Of a DNA stretch of 64,000 nucleotides, positions 1 to 11,837 are shown in pieces. Under the pieces are notes generated by a model, which was not told the origin of the DNA, searched no databases, and saw only the letters and a program-made list of their open reading frames with translations. Made by a program: the position numbers and the translations under genes. The DNA is from Zea mays (Eukaryota > Streptophyta > Magnoliopsida > Poales > Poaceae). Positions within the stretch are counted from its first letter, which is position 1. Each line of letters starts with the position of its first letter. The stretch lies in NCBI RefSeq assembly GCF_902167145.1, contig NC_050097.1:170406923-170470922 (forward strand), read 5' to 3'.

Positions 1-397
1 GTAAAGGGCATTAATGTAATTTTGCACGGGCTGCGTCCCGTGCCTATAAATAGGTGAACAGTACTCCCGTACTGTTCACGATGACTTGGCATTCGCTTTT
101 TGCGTCACGCTTGTATTATCATCTCCTTCCAGTTGAAGGTACACTTGTAATTCAACGATATTTCTGTTTATGCTTAATAATAATACATAATTGTTCATAT
201 TGTCATTTATGTTCCTTACATTTCACCCTTCGTCATTATATAATGAATTTGTGAAGGTATACCCTTCATAACCTTCGTCCGGAAACCATTATAACCCTAA
301 GGGAAATAATGTTTCGAAGGACGAAGGACTTTAACGATTAACATTTTCTATGTTGCCTTGTTCTTAACTCATAGCAGTTGAGAACAAGTCCCCAACA
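1..397 (+). mobile_element. 3' part of a Zeon-type LTR
   Basis: This is the right-hand part of an LTR of the same family as those of the element at 32989-40333: both have the TATA box, the hairpin after it, the run of CTTCG-rich sequence and the end CCCCAACA. It stops exactly where the chromovirus 5' LTR starts, so it is the 3' LTR (or solo LTR) of an element inserted there. The next bases, ctaca, also occur at the matching point of the chromovirus 3' LTR (9492-9496), which fits them being the target site. The start lies outside the window. Confidence 0.8.
44..79 (+). promoter_or_regulatory. LTR TATA box followed by an 11-bp hairpin
   Basis: TATAAATA (45-52) is followed by GTGAACAGTAC (54-64), loop TCCC, and the exact reverse complement GTACTGTTCAC (69-79). 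The same arrangement is present in the LTRs of both complete Zeon-type elements in the window. A plant start site usually lies 25-35 bp after TATA, so the stem would be at or just before the 5' end of the RNA. Confidence 0.65.
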
Positions 398-1180
398 CTA
401 CATATGTCGTGTGATTGGAGATCCTCAGCTGAGTATAATCGATTCGGATCGCCGTAACTTCGCGGACATGAAGACTTGGTCACTGTCTTACACATAGCAT
501 TCCAGTGAATAAGAAGGGTTGAAAAGAAATTGGCTAGTATAGGTCAAGTGATTGAACTAGGGTAGAAAGAACCCTAGATACAGGTAACTTTACTTAACCT
601 GACAAATAAAATTGGATTTTTAAGGATCCACTATTAGTAAGCATTTTGCAAACAGAGTCTTTGATTATTGATAAGCCATACCTTGAGAGTCTTTTATTTT
701 GACGGGTAATACTTGCGAAAGTACATTTCGTACTTAGGGCTTTGTCCCATGTTGTTTTAGGTGAAGAAGCAGCAAACTTTTGTTGCTTCTGTTCTAAGGT
801 GGTGCCCAAAGAAGAAAATCAAGACTAAAGCTGCGGGAGGAAAGGTCCTCCGTTAAGAAAAACTTTTACTGTTTATCAGGAGGAGTTTTTGCCTCCCAGG
901 TTATGTAATAATAATACTCAGCACTCTTATATATGTTCTGGTCTGTAATAAATACTACTCTTTCTTACTTTTAAATAAAGCAAGTTATTGTAATTGCTTC
1001 CGCATTTTCGTACCTCCGATGTATTGTAATGTCTGCGTGACGGGTGAAACGCTCTTGGGCAAGGTAAGAAATTCAGATACCAAACTTGTCAAGTGATCAG
1101 GTGCACCTGCAGGGTTGTCTGAGGTCCGTTGGACAAGGACAACTGTAGGTGGGCCTAATGACTTGGGAGGTTCTGTCACA
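398..1180 (+). repeat. Truncated 5' LTR of the chromovirus
   Basis: Positions 777-1180 align closely with 9497-9860 of the 3' LTR, with about 13 differences, nearly all transitions, and both end GGTTCTGTCACA. Positions 403-776 have no counterpart in the 3' LTR, and about 40 bp near 1013-1053 are also missing there. The upstream part of this LTR is cut off by the insertion ending at 397. Confidence 0.8.
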
Positions 1181-1182
1181 GC

Positions 1183-1194
1183 TGGTATCAGAGC
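1183..1194 (+). other. Primer binding site, initiator Met tRNA
   Basis: TGGTATCAGAGC lies 2 bp after the 5' LTR end. It is the standard complement of the 3' end of plant initiator-Met tRNA, used to prime minus-strand cDNA. It fixes the LTR boundary at 1180. Confidence 0.9.
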
Positions 1195-1422
1195 GAAGCC
1201 CATCTTTGCAGATGTTATGAGACATTTTCAAAAAGAATTTTCAAAGACTTATCTAGAAAATTTCTTTCCTTCTTATCTAACCATCTTCTAAAGTACTTAT
1301 TTTAAAGACCAGATAGTAGAGTGCAATGTATAGAAGGTTGTGAATCAACTAAGTTTGATTCTGTAATTATGCATGCATCATGATAAGAACTATACTAATA
1401 AGATTTTCCCCCTCATGGAGAT

Positions 1423-2007
1423 ATGCCTCCGCGCACAAGAAAAACCGCGTGCAAGTCTACCGGACCAATTGGCGTACCTCGCCATCAACTAGCTCCAAGG
1501 CATGAGGACAGTAGTAGTGCTGGCAATGATCCTATCAGAGATCTGGAAGCTCAAGTAGAACAGCTTCGAACGGAGCTCCATCACAGGAACGAGGTATGGG
1601 TTGAGGATGGTCAGCGAATAAACGAGTTAAGAACTGACATCCGACACTTGCAAGACCAACTTGCTGAACGAGATTTAGCGCTCGATTGGGCTGTTAACTC
1701 ACGTTCACTTGCTTGGGCCAAGGAAGCCAAAGCTCGAGCCCGCGTGGAGGAGCTTAGCACAGCTGTGGACAACTTGCAGGTTTACTGTAATACACTACAT
1801 GAGGAAGTTCATGTATTGTATTCACAACTGCACCCTAACGTACCTGTGGATCCTGTCGGAATGGGAGCCAGACCTTCTGGAGCAACGGGTGAAGCCCTTG
1901 GTGGGGAACTATACCTTTTCAGGCCCCCTCCTTCAATGAATATGGTCGACGAATGGTCTCCTACACCCGACAGTGAAGCTACCAAAAGTGATAAGAAGCT
2001 AGAGTAG
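1423..2007 (+). CDS. Chromovirus leader ORF with coiled coil (194 aa)
   Basis: An uninterrupted 194-codon ORF lies between the primer site and gag. Its N-terminus is basic (MPPRTRKTACK). Residues about 38-120 are rich in E, L, R and Q with heptad-like spacing and look like a coiled coil. The C-terminus is acidic and Pro-rich. I see no zinc knuckle or capsid motif. It shares its frame with the downstream gag-pol but ends at TAG (2005-2007), about 140 bp before the likely gag ATG. An N-terminal gag-like reading frame in this place is, as I recall, usual in Tekay-type elements. Assembly or RNA-binding would be a guess. It has stayed open while gag-pol has not. Confidence 0.55.
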   Translation: MPPRTRKTACKSTGPIGVPRHQLAPRHEDSSSAGNDPIRDLEAQVEQLRTELHHRNEVWVEDGQRINELRTDIRHLQDQLAERDLALDWAVNSRSLAWAKEAKARARVEELSTAVDNLQVYCNTLHEEVHVLYSQLHPNVPVDPVGMGARPSGATGEALGGELYLFRPPPSMNMVDEWSPTPDSEATKSDKKLE

Positions 2008-2148
2008 TGTAGTATAGAAGTAGTATTAATGTATAATAGTTAATGTGGTCCTGTTGTAAATTCGAGTCTGTATCATTACCTTTTAAAGTAATGTAAAATG
2101 GATGGTTTGCTTTGGCATATTATATTTTCCAAATGTTCTTTGCCTCAG

Positions 2149-2802
2149 ATGACGTCCAAGACTCATGGACAAGATGGTGCGGGAACCTCCCATGGGAGGG
2201 AAGCTACTCCTAACACGCCCCCAGTACCCCCAACCTTGGCTGAGGCCATCACTGCCTTAGTCAATGTAACAACCGATAACACCCGCTTTTTGCGGGAAAT
2301 GGCAGGACAACAAATGCAACAGCAAGGCGGGCGAGCGTATCCGCAAGGACCCTGCGAAACTTCATATTTGGACTTCTCGGAGACACGTCCCCAATTATTT
2401 GTCAAGGCTCAAGATCCTCTTGAAGCGGATGAGTGGATTCGGGTTATCGAACAAAAGTTTGGGCTTCTCCGATGTACGGAGACTCAAAAGCCCTTATTTG
2501 CGGCACAACAGTTGCGAGGCCCTGCCAGCACCTGGTGGGGAAATTATGTGGCTATCCAGCCTGCTGGTCATCAAATTACCTGGGACGAATTCAAACTGGC
2601 TTTTCGGGAGCACTATATTCCCAAAGGAGTGCTCCATATGAAACAGGAAGAATTTATGAAGCTCGAATAAGGGGGAGATACTGTCACTCAGTATCTCAAC
2701 AAATTCAACCACTTGTACCAGTATGCCATCGATCAGGTCAACACTGATCTGAAGAAGAAAAATTGTTTTATGAGAGGCCTCAATGACCGGTTGTAGCGGA
2801 AA
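2149..2802 (+). pseudogene. gag: gag capsid region of the chromovirus
   Basis: The translation contains the retrotransposon gag signature: a segment with DEWIRVIEQKF, then GPASTWWGNY, then WDEFKLAFREHYIP. This capsid-type protein would form the cytoplasmic particle. The reading frame opens at 2098, but ATG 2149 (MTSKTHG) is the more likely start. Two in-frame stops interrupt it: TAA at 2668-2670 and TAG at 2794-2796. Both can come from Gln codons by a single C-to-T change. There is no frameshift, and the frame continues directly into the zinc knuckle and pol below. Confidence 0.85.
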
Positions 2803-4953
2803 ATGGCCACCTGCCTCGACCTCACTTACAGCAGGACTGTCAACACGACGCTGGCAGTTGAAGCCAAATATGCAGGCCTAGGAAAATCAAAGGGCTATGG
2901 AGGCGATAGGCCCAACCAGGGGCCTGAGAAGAGACAAAGGTTGGTGATCCGACCTTTTAATCAGAATCGTTCTTCACCACGTCCACCCTCCTACCCTTTC
3001 AAACATCCTGTCTTTATCCGTCCTGCCACTGCCCCCACCTCAACAAATCAGTCGAGTGCCCCTGGTACTCATTTCCTCGCCCTCCCAAGCTCTTCAACAG
3101 GCTGCTTTAATTGTGGAAAGTCCAGACATTTTATCAAGGACTGTCCATATCCGAAGCAGAATAGATCAAATAATCAGCAAAGTTCAGGGAGTTCCGCTAA
3201 AGGCAAGGGAAATGCGGCGAACAATACCTCGGGCAAAAGTATGAAGAAAACTGGGCGGATTTATTATACGCAAGTGGCCACGACACCGGAAGGAGAACCG
3301 ATTATGATGGGTACGTTTCTCGTGGCCAATCACCCTGCATTTATTCTTTTTGATTCTGGTGCTTCACATACATTCATAAGCAAGAAGTTTGTGGAGCAAC
3401 ATTGCATTCCATACAATGAATCAAGGGAAGGGTTTATAATTCATTCGCCTGGGGGACAAATATTCACTAAAGAGGTGGCTTTCCATGTGCCCGTAACATT
3501 GGCTGAACGAGACTTTCCTACAAACATGATTGTTCTAAAAGGCCAAGATATAGATGTAATTCTGGGCATGAATTGGTTAGCCCAACATAAAGCTATCCTC
3601 AACACTGATCTGAGAACCATCAGGTTGAGTTATGGCCAAGAAGAGGTTCTCTTGTCCATCCCTGTAGTTATTCCAGCTAAACCAATTGGCAGAGTATATG
3701 AAGCCATCGTACTGGAGATCCAAGATATTCCGGTAGTATGTGAATTCCCGGACGTCTTTCCGGAAGATCTGCCTAGATTGCATCTAGAAAGAGATGTAGA
3801 ATTTGTGATTGAGTTGAAGCCCAGTACGGCTCCTATTTCTAGAAGGTCGTACCGAATGCCTCCAAATGAATTGGCAGAACTCAAGACCCAATTACAAGAT
3901 CTACTAGAAAAAGGATTCATCCGACCAAGCTCATCACCTTGGGGTTGTCCAGCCATCTTTGTCAAGAAGAAGGACCAAACACTTCGGATGTGCGTGGATT
4001 ATAGACCCCTTAATGAGGTCACCATCAAGAATAAGTACCCTCTTCCTCGGATTGACATTCTATTTGATCAACTTACCGGAGCTTGGGTATTTTCCAAGAT
4101 TGACCTCAGGTCGGGTTACCATCAGATCCGTATCCGACCCGAAGATATACCCAAGACCGCATTCACTACGCGGTATGGATTGTTTGAATATCTGGTTATT
4201 TCTTTCGGACTAACAAATGCTCTTGCCCACTTCACATATCTAATGAACTCGGTATTCATGCCCGAGTTGGATAAATTCGTGGTGGTATTCATTGATGATA
4301 TCTCGATATATTCTAAGAATGAAGAGGAGCATGCTCGGCATTTGCGGATCATGTTAACGCGCTTAAGAGAGCACCAATTATATGCTAAGTTCAGTAAGTG
4401 TTTGTTCTGGCTGGAGGAGATCCAATTTCTGGGACATGTATTATCTGCCAAGGGGATTGCGGTGGATCCTAGCAAAGTCAAGGATATTTTGGAGTGGAAA
4501 CCCCCAACCACTATACATCAAGTCCGAAGTTTCCTTGGACTGGCTGGTTATTACAGCCGATTCATTCTAGATTTTTCCAAACTTGTGAAACCAATCACAA
4601 GTTTATTGAAGAATGATACTAAATTTAATTGGTCTTCAAGATGTAATGAAGCCTTTGAGCAGCTGAAAGTATTATTGACCACTGCTCCAGTATTAGCTCA
4701 ACCGGACATTGAAAAGCCCTTTGATGTGTATTGTGACGCATCAGGCAGTGGTCTAGGTTGTGTTCTAATGCAAGAAGGCCACGTGATATCTTATGCTTCA
4801 AGGCAGTTGCGCTGGCATGAGGAACATTGTCCAACTCATGACCTGGAATTAGCTGCTGTGGTTCATGCCTTGAAAATATGGCGTCATTATCTACAGGGGA
4901 ATATCTGTCACATTTATATAGATCATAAAAGCTTGAAATACATTTTTACCTAG
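2803..4953 (+). pseudogene. pol: gag C-terminus, protease, reverse transcriptase and RNase H
   Basis: An open 716-codon stretch. In order: a CX2CX4HX4C zinc knuckle ([14 protein letters not shown], residue about 101); aspartic protease ([10 protein letters not shown], about 184); reverse transcriptase with [19 protein letters not shown] and the catalytic FIDD box (near 4288); then RNase H with CDASGSGLG, the DLELAAV helix and YIDHKSL. It ends at TAG 4951-4953, at a place where CAG (Gln) would be expected. A second stop in the same frame, TGA 5026-5028, fits CGA to TGA. RNase H resumes after it. Protease and RT catalytic residues look intact. Confidence 0.9.
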
Positions 4954-5043
4954 TCAGAGTTGAATATGAGGCAAAGGAGATGGCTTGAGCTGACTAAAGA
5001 TTATGAACTAGAGATTCACTATCACTGAGGCAAGGCTAATGTA

Positions 5044-6627
5044 GTGGCAGATGTGTTAAGTCGCAAGGCTTCCTGCCATTGTCTGATGATGAAGACTTCT
5101 GACATTATGTTATGCCAAGAAATGGAGAAGTTGAACCTGGGAATGATTCAACATGGAACTTCAAATCACTTAAAGCTTGAGTCAGTCCTCCTGCAAAGAA
5201 TAATTGACGCACAAAGAAGTGATGTGGGTATGAAACACATTCATGAGAAAATAGAGGTCGGTAAAGCCAACTGCTTTAGAAGAGATGATCAAGGTATTGT
5301 ATGGTTTAACAACCGCATAGTTGTGCCTAAGAATGATGAGATCCGCCAGCAAATTCTAGATGAAGCACATCTTAGTCGCTATTCTATTCATCCCAGAAGC
5401 ACTAAGATGTATCATGATCTAAAACAGCATTATTGGTGGACAAAGATGAAGATTGAAATTGCACGCTATGTGGCAAGATGTGACACTTACAGACGTGTCA
5501 AAGCCATACATATGAAGACTGCTAGTCCAATGCAATCTTTGCCTATCCCTACATGGAAATGGGAGGATATAAGCATGAACTTTATTTTGGGATTGCCCAG
5601 GACAGCAAAAGGATATGATTCTATTTGGATTATAATTTATCGGCTTACGAAGATGGCCCATTTTCTGCCAATCAAGACGGATCATCCAGTTGCTGTCTAT
5701 GCCCAATTATACATTGCTCGTATTCTTAGTCTGCATGGGGTTCCAAAGACCACCGTGTCGGATCGTGGACCGCAATTTGTAGCCAAGTTTTGGGAAGCAC
5801 TTCATAAATCCCTGGGTACCAAGTTGCTTCACAGTTCGGCCTACCATCCCCAAACCAGTGGGCAGACTGAGAGAGTAAATCAGATACTTGAAGATATGTT
5901 GCGAGCATGTGTTCTAGAATTCCCACAGAAATGGGATGACTATTTACCATTAGCGGAGTTCTCATACAACAATAGCTATCAAGAGAGCATCAAAATGGCA
6001 CCCTTTGTAGCCTTGTATGGGCGACGGTGTCGTACTCCGTTAAACTGGTCTGAACCAGGTGAAAGATATTTCTTCAGGCCTGATATGGTAAAGGAGACAG
6101 AAGATAAAGTTCAACAAATAATTCATAATTTGAAAGAAGCCCAAGCTCGTCAGAAGAGTTATGCAGACAAGCGACGAAAACCCTTATACTTTCTAGTTGG
6201 GGATTATGTCTACCTCAAAGTCTCACCAATGAAAGGTGTATCACGTTTCGGGGTAAAAGGGAAGCTTGCACCCCGGTACATTGGTCCTTTCCCAGTTCTT
6301 GAACAATGTGGACCAGTAGCATATCGGCTCCAATTACCCTTAACCTTGTCTGCAGTACATAATGTGTTCCATGTATCTCAATTGAAGAAGTGTCTTCGGG
6401 TTCCCAATCGAACCATTAAAGTAACGGATGTTGCCTTAGAACCAGACTTGACATATTCTGAACATCTTATTCGAGTCTTGGATCAAAAGGACAGAATTAC
6501 CCGAAGGAAAACTCTCAAGTTTTACAAGATACAGTGGAACCAACATACAGAAGATGAAGCTACTTGGGAAACTCAAGACTTTTTAAATAAGAATTTCCTA
6601 GACTTTTTAGCTTCGTGTAAATTGTAA
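5044..6627 (+). pseudogene. pol: Integrase with C-terminal chromodomain-like region
   Basis: This continues the same frame (527 codons) and opens with the RNase H end (ADVLSRKA). The N-terminal zinc domain has the two His but CDTY where CDTC is normal, so one zinc ligand is lost. In the core, SMNF replaces the expected SMDF, so the first catalytic Asp is Asn. The second Asp (VSDRGPQF) and the Glu (GQTERVNQ) are present. The last 60 residues (ITRRKTLKFYKIQW, then EDEATWE) match the chromodomain-like tail of chromoviruses, thought to guide insertion to certain chromatin. It ends at TAA 6625-6627. With two key residues lost, it is inactive as written. Confidence 0.88.
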
Positions 6628-6779
6628 GATGTGTACATTTTTTGTAATAAGAGGAATGAACCCCATACCACCCCTGTCTTGTACCAAAAATAAGAAAATA
6701 AAATTATGTCGCGTTTCCTTTTCCATTACTTGCCCTAGACTTTTAATCTCGGGACGAGATTCTTTTATTGGGGGAAGGA
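6628..6779 (+). other. 3' untranslated part and polypurine tract
   Basis: A short non-coding stretch ends with GGGGGAAGGA (6770-6779) directly before the TG of the 3' LTR. This purine run is the plus-strand priming site. Confidence 0.8.
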
Positions 6780-9700
6780 TGTAACACCCCTGGTGTTACT
6801 GCCACTAAAACTTGAGCATAACATCATAAGCATTGGCATATCATGTGTTTGTCACACCTAGAGTGCATTCACTAGGCAAAAATTTCAAATAAGTTGTCTT
6901 GATTTCATGAGTAGAACCCTAGAGTAGGGTACTTAACCCTAAACTGGGCTCAGAAGAATAAACAAAGCCTAACTAAGAGAAAACTTCAAAACTTAGTTGA
7001 AATGATCATAAAATATCACCATGGATGGACTTAAGTAGCATCCAAACCCTAGAAGCACCAAAAATCCTAAATAGACCTCTGGAAAACCCTGGAATGAAAC
7101 CCTAGGGGGGTTATCTATAAAAGTGTGCACATTTTGGACCTAAGTGCAAAAACCATGAAATTAGGATACCTTAACTCATATGATTCACATGTATGTGGAT
7201 TTACAAATTAAACCTTGAGATATGGACTTATTTGCACAAAAGCCCCACTTAAACTCTATTGAGTTAAGTCTGAATTTCAGTGGAATAGGATCAACTTTGA
7301 AGCCCTATATCTTCCAAATCATGAAGATTTTGCCCTAGGTCAGCACATCAAAATTGTAGAGCTATGTAAGGAGAATAACTTTGCTATAGAGATTATGCCT
7401 TGGTGCCATGAAATGTTTTGAGATAATTAGGCCCAAAGATGGGCTATCATACTGTCTTAAGTCTGAATTCAGACTGACAGTGGAATTGGATGAACTTAGG
7501 GCTCAATTCTAAGCAAGATCCTGTGACTTATTGTGGGTGCACAATGTAGCAAAGTTGGAGCTGGTCTATTAGGCTACAACTTTGTTGCAGAGCATTGGTC
7601 TAGTTGCCATGGAAAATTGGGAGGAAATTCGCCCTACACATTGACTGTCAAACTGACTGAAGAGGGATCTGATGGTACAGTAACTGAAACAGATCACCAG
7701 ATTCACCCCCCTTGCCGCCGGTGATCTTGCGCTCAGATCCGCGCTGGCGTCGCGATTCATGCCCGACCAAACTCAGATAAGCGCTCCTCGGTAAGAAATA
7801 TCGCGCTGGAGATAAAATCCGGCCACTGTTCTCACCGCCGTCGTGTCCCGCCGTGGTCAATCGCGTTGGCATCACCGGCGTTCGCCGTTATCCGGCCGGG
7901 CTACGTGCCTCAACACCTTACCACGTCGCAGTGAGTCACCATAAACCGCTCCTCAGCCTTGGCTCGTCGCCGGTGGGTTTGCCACGGTGAAGGCCACAAA
8001 TCACCGTGCCAGTGACTCAGCTCCCCTCTCGACCGCCAGCACAATTCGTCCAAATTGAACACCACCGCCCAAGCACGCTATAAATTGAGCACCCCGATGG
8101 GTCCGTAGGGTAGTCACGCATCCAGCCACCAAGTCGTGCCTCCAATTGTTCACCAGAGCTCGCCAATTCCGAATTTCCCCCAATTCTGCTTTGCGCCACC
8201 GTGAAAGAGACCTCGCCGTGGCTAGTTCACCTCAGGTCCGCTCATACCCTCTGCTCTTTTGTTTCAACGTCCTTGTGTGCCCCTGATGCTCCCCGACCCC
8301 ACCAATTAAGCTAGGACCCCTTAGATCGCCAGGAACGCGTTGGTTTGGCCGTTGATCACACGGTCGCCGTGGACAGAGCGTGTTAGAGTGCCGTTAGTAA
8401 AATTAGTTGGGGGGAACCCTTGTTAGGGTTTGAATTTGGTCTTAGCCATAGTAGAGCACCGGTCGTTGCGGGATCCGACTGGTACAAGCTCGCCGGAGCT
8501 CGGTTCCCTGCCGCTCCCCGTCGTGGACTTCGGGCTGTGAAGGATTAGAAGCGTGGGGGTGTTCTTGCAAATGTCAGTGAGACATGATAATAGTGCCATG
8601 ACTTCTTTTCTAGTTATTCAAACCGTGGAGGGCATTTCTGCAAAACCAGCAACGCAGGCACGCGCGGACGCGCTTCCGTCTGTTGATGGGCCGACTTGGG
8701 CCAGTTCCGGTCCAGAACTATTCATGCTTTTTCCTTTTTCTTTTTCTGTCAGGATTAAAGAATTTCTAGAAAATTATAGAAAAATGATAAAATACCAGAC
8801 CAATTTTGCTAGACTTCTAATTTCTTATAGTTTTTAATAAAAATAGTTTTCTGATTTTTAGTTCAAATAGGGAATTTTGGGACATTTAAAATAGCCAAAA
8901 TCCATACTTATGGAATTTTAGGGAATAATTAATAATTCCAAAATTCACCAAACTTTTTAGGTAAACTTTAAATATTATTTAGAAACCTTGGGGAAATTTT
9001 GGTATGCTTTGGACCATGTTTAATACTTAGAACTCAAAACCCTAGTCCCCTGCCTCTTTGAACTTCACTATAGACTCTGAAAACCCTAGTTTCCCGGAGA
9101 TCCGTGAAGGAAAGTTATATTCAAGACATTAGATAATAAACTTTTATTATCTTTGCATCTTCATGAGTATTACATGAGCATTCATGATTATATATGGCTA
9201 TATCTAGAGAACGAGGAGGAAATAGAAGTTGAAGAAGCGAGGACTTCACCACCACCACGTGAAGAACCTCAGGCAGGAAATTGCTTTTACTTTGATATCT
9301 GTGGAGCAGAGCCTAATTCACCCATCACACAAGGCAAGCTCCGGTGCATTTGACTGCTGACCGAGGACCCTTTAACTGGTCACATGCCTCGTCATGGGTA
9401 AGCTTTGCCTCGGGCAGACTAATACCAGAATAAGATAACACGCAATGGGAGTGGAGAGATGGCGAGAGTAACGTGTACCCTCCATGACAGACTACACTTT
9501 TGTTGCTTCTGTTCCAAGGTAGTGCCCAAAGAAGAAAATCAAGACTAAAGCTGCGGGAGGAAAGGTCCTCCGTTGAGAAAAACTTTTACTGTTTATCGGG
9601 AGGGGTTTTTGCCTCCCAAGTTATGTAATAATAATACTCAGCACTCTTATATATGTTCCGGTCTGTAATAAATACTACTCTTTCTTACTTTTAAATAAAG

Positions 9701-9860
9701 TAAGTTATTGTAATTGCTTCCGCATTTTCGTACCTTGGGCAAGGTAAGAAATTTTGATACCGAACTTGTCAAGTGATCAGGTGCACCTGCAGGGTTGTTT
9801 GTGGTCCGTTGGACAAGGACAACTGTAGGTGGGCCTAATGACTTGGGAGGTTCTGTCACA
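6780..9860 (+). repeat. 3' LTR of the chromovirus (3081 bp)
   Basis: It runs from TGTAACACCCC to TTCTGTCACA, the same end as the 5' LTR. A GC-rich central part (about 7690-8550) includes a TATA-like CTATAAATT (8079-8087), a possible promoter. Short open frames here (7533-8837) run on both strands, show no protein features and are not annotated. Compared with the 5' LTR it lacks about 374 bp between 9496 and 9497. Confidence 0.85.
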
Positions 9861-10277
9861 GCCTGTCAGGCACAGGGGGCGCGTGGGTGCAGGCGTGCGC
9901 GCAGGGGCTGGACTAATTGGGCTGACTTGGGCTGAAATGGCCTTTTCTATTTCCAGGGAATTTCTAATTGCTTTTCTATTTATTTTCTCTAAGGTTTTCA
10001 ATTCAAATTCAAATCAAGTTTCAAATTCAAACCAATTCAAATATATGCAAGAATTCAAAGAATATTTAGGCTCAATATGATGCAACATTCCATGACTCAT
10101 ATGTTTTGGGCAAAATAAATTAAATAATCCCTCACTAATACAACTAACTCTAATTAGAAGAGAAAAAGAGAGAGAAAACTAGAGAGAGAGAAACTAGAGT
10201 GCGATAGAGAAGAGTAACACCTAAATTTGGATGATCATAAGAAAGAAATTTTATACCCCCAAATTCATGGTGTTACA
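9861..10277 (-). repeat. Fragment of a minus-strand gypsy LTR
   Basis: Read on the minus strand it begins TGTAACACCATGAATTTGG at 10277, a typical start of the TGTAACACC LTR group. AT-rich sequence with repeated AATTCAAATT-like words follows. It is cut at 9861 by the chromovirus and should continue beyond the left edge of the window. It interrupts the copia element that starts at 10278. Confidence 0.6.
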
Positions 10278-10978
10278 ACACGGGAGGTAAATCCGTAGAT
10301 CAAAAGGTATATCGGTCGATGATAGGATCTTTACTCTATTTATGTGCATCTCAACCGGACATTATGCTTTCCATATGCATGTGTGCAAGGTTCCAAGCCG
10401 ATCCTAAGGAAGTTCACCTTAGGGCCGTGAAAATAATCATGAGATATTTAGTTTATACTCCTAAGTTTGGACTTTGGTACCCCAAGGGATCCACTTTTGA
10501 TCTAATAGGATATTTAAATGCCGATTGGGCAGGGTGTAAAATTGATAGAAAGAGCATATCAGGGACTTGTCAGTTTCTGGGGAGATCCCTGGTGTCTTGG
10601 GCTTCAAAGAAACAAAACTCAGTAGCTCTTTCTACCACCGAAGCCGAGTACATTGCCGCTGGCCATTATTGTGCGCAATTACTTTGGATGAGGCAAACCC
10701 TTAGGGACTATGGCTACAAATTGAGCAAAGTCCCTCTCCTATGTGATAATGAGAGTGCAATCCGCGTGGCGGATAATCCCGTTGAACACAGCCGCACTAA
10801 GCACATAGACATTCGGTATCACTTTCTGAGGGATCACCAACAAAGTGGGGATATCGAAATTGCTTATTTTAACACCAAATAACAATTAGCCTACATCTTT
10901 ACCAAACCATTAGATGAGAAAACCTTTAGCAAACTTAGGAATGAGCTAAATATTCTTGATTCTCGGAATTTTGATTGA
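10278..10978 (+). pseudogene. pol: RT end and RNase H of the truncated copia element
   Basis: The encoded protein aligns with the C-terminal 220 or so residues of the RT-RNase H ORF at 22790-24280. It begins inside the RT connection ([15 protein letters not shown]), contains [13 protein letters not shown] and the LSTTEAEYIAA helix of RNase H, and ends ILDSRNFD with TGA 10976-10978. One in-frame TAA (10880-10882) replaces a codon that is Glu in the other copy, so here a G-to-T change is the simplest cause. RNase H would remove RNA from the RNA:DNA hybrid during reverse transcription. Without the upstream pol the fragment is dead. Confidence 0.88.
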
Positions 10979-11837
10979 AACATTGGACACATAGCTCATT
11001 TGTATACCTTTGATCATATTTCTTTCATGACTACGACTAATGTGTTTTCAAGTGTATTTCTATGCTAAGTTTTAGATTGACAGGGAAATAGAGTACTCGA
11101 CGAAGACAAGGCTTCCACTCCACTCTACCGGTATCTTTTATCCTTCGTCGTCACTCCACATCACTCTTCGATTGGTATAATCTTTTCACTCATATTTACT
11201 TGTACCAATGGGGGAGAAAGTAAAAAGGGCTCACAAAGTCTCCGTTTTTTGCGATTAATGCCAAAGGGGGAGAAAGTATTAAGCCCAAAGCAAAAGGACC
11301 GCACCACCACCTTATTTTAATTGTGTTTCAAAACTTTTAAATTGGTATATTTCAAATTGGTGTTGTTTTAAAACTTCAATTGGTATCTTGTTAAGAAAAC
11401 CTTTTCAATTAGTATGTTTATTTTCAATTAGTATATATAAAGATAAATTTTCAAATTGGTATCTATTAAAACCCTTTTGAAAACTAAGAGGAGAATTTCA
11501 TTCAGGGGGAGTTTTGTTTAGTCAAAGGAAAAGCATTTGAAACAGGGGGAGAAATTTCAAATCTTGAAAATGCTTTTTGCAATCTTATTTCTATACCTTT
11601 GACTATTTGCAAAAGATCTTGAAAAGATTTTCCAAAAGAATTGCAAAAACAAAACAAGTGGTGCAAGCGTGGTCCGAAATGTTAAATAAAAGAAAGCAAT
11701 CCATGCATATCTAGTGAAACTAAAAATTGGTTTAATTCCAAGTAACCTATGCACTTACCTTATGCAAACTAGTTCAATTCTGCACTTATATATTTGCTTT
11801 GGTTTGTGTTGGCATCAATCACCAAAAAGGGGGAGAT
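10979..11837 (+). other. Non-coding 3' region with several polypurine motifs
   Basis: No coding sequence. It contains GGGGGAG motifs at about 11212, 11268, 11505 and 11546, with the final GGGGGAGAT at 11830-11837 against the LTR. Multiple polypurine motifs between pol and the 3' LTR are a known Sirevirus trait. Confidence 0.7.

Larger units (their letters stand above)
398..9860 (+). mobile_element. Tekay/Del-like chromovirus (Ty3/gypsy), 5' LTR truncated
   Basis: Element A in the layout. In order: remnant 5' LTR, initiator-Met-tRNA primer site, coiled-coil ORF, gag, protease, reverse transcriptase, RNase H, integrase, chromodomain-like end, polypurine tract and a 3081-bp 3' LTR starting TGTAACACC. 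Protease-RT-RNase H-integrase order shows Ty3/gypsy; the chromodomain and very long LTR suggest the Tekay/Del clade (in maize, Prem1/Xilon-Diguus type, from memory). It inserted into the minus-strand LTR seen at 9861-10277. Its left flank is hidden by the Zeon-type LTR at 1-397, so its target duplication cannot be tested. Several nonsense codons make it non-functional. Confidence 0.85.
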
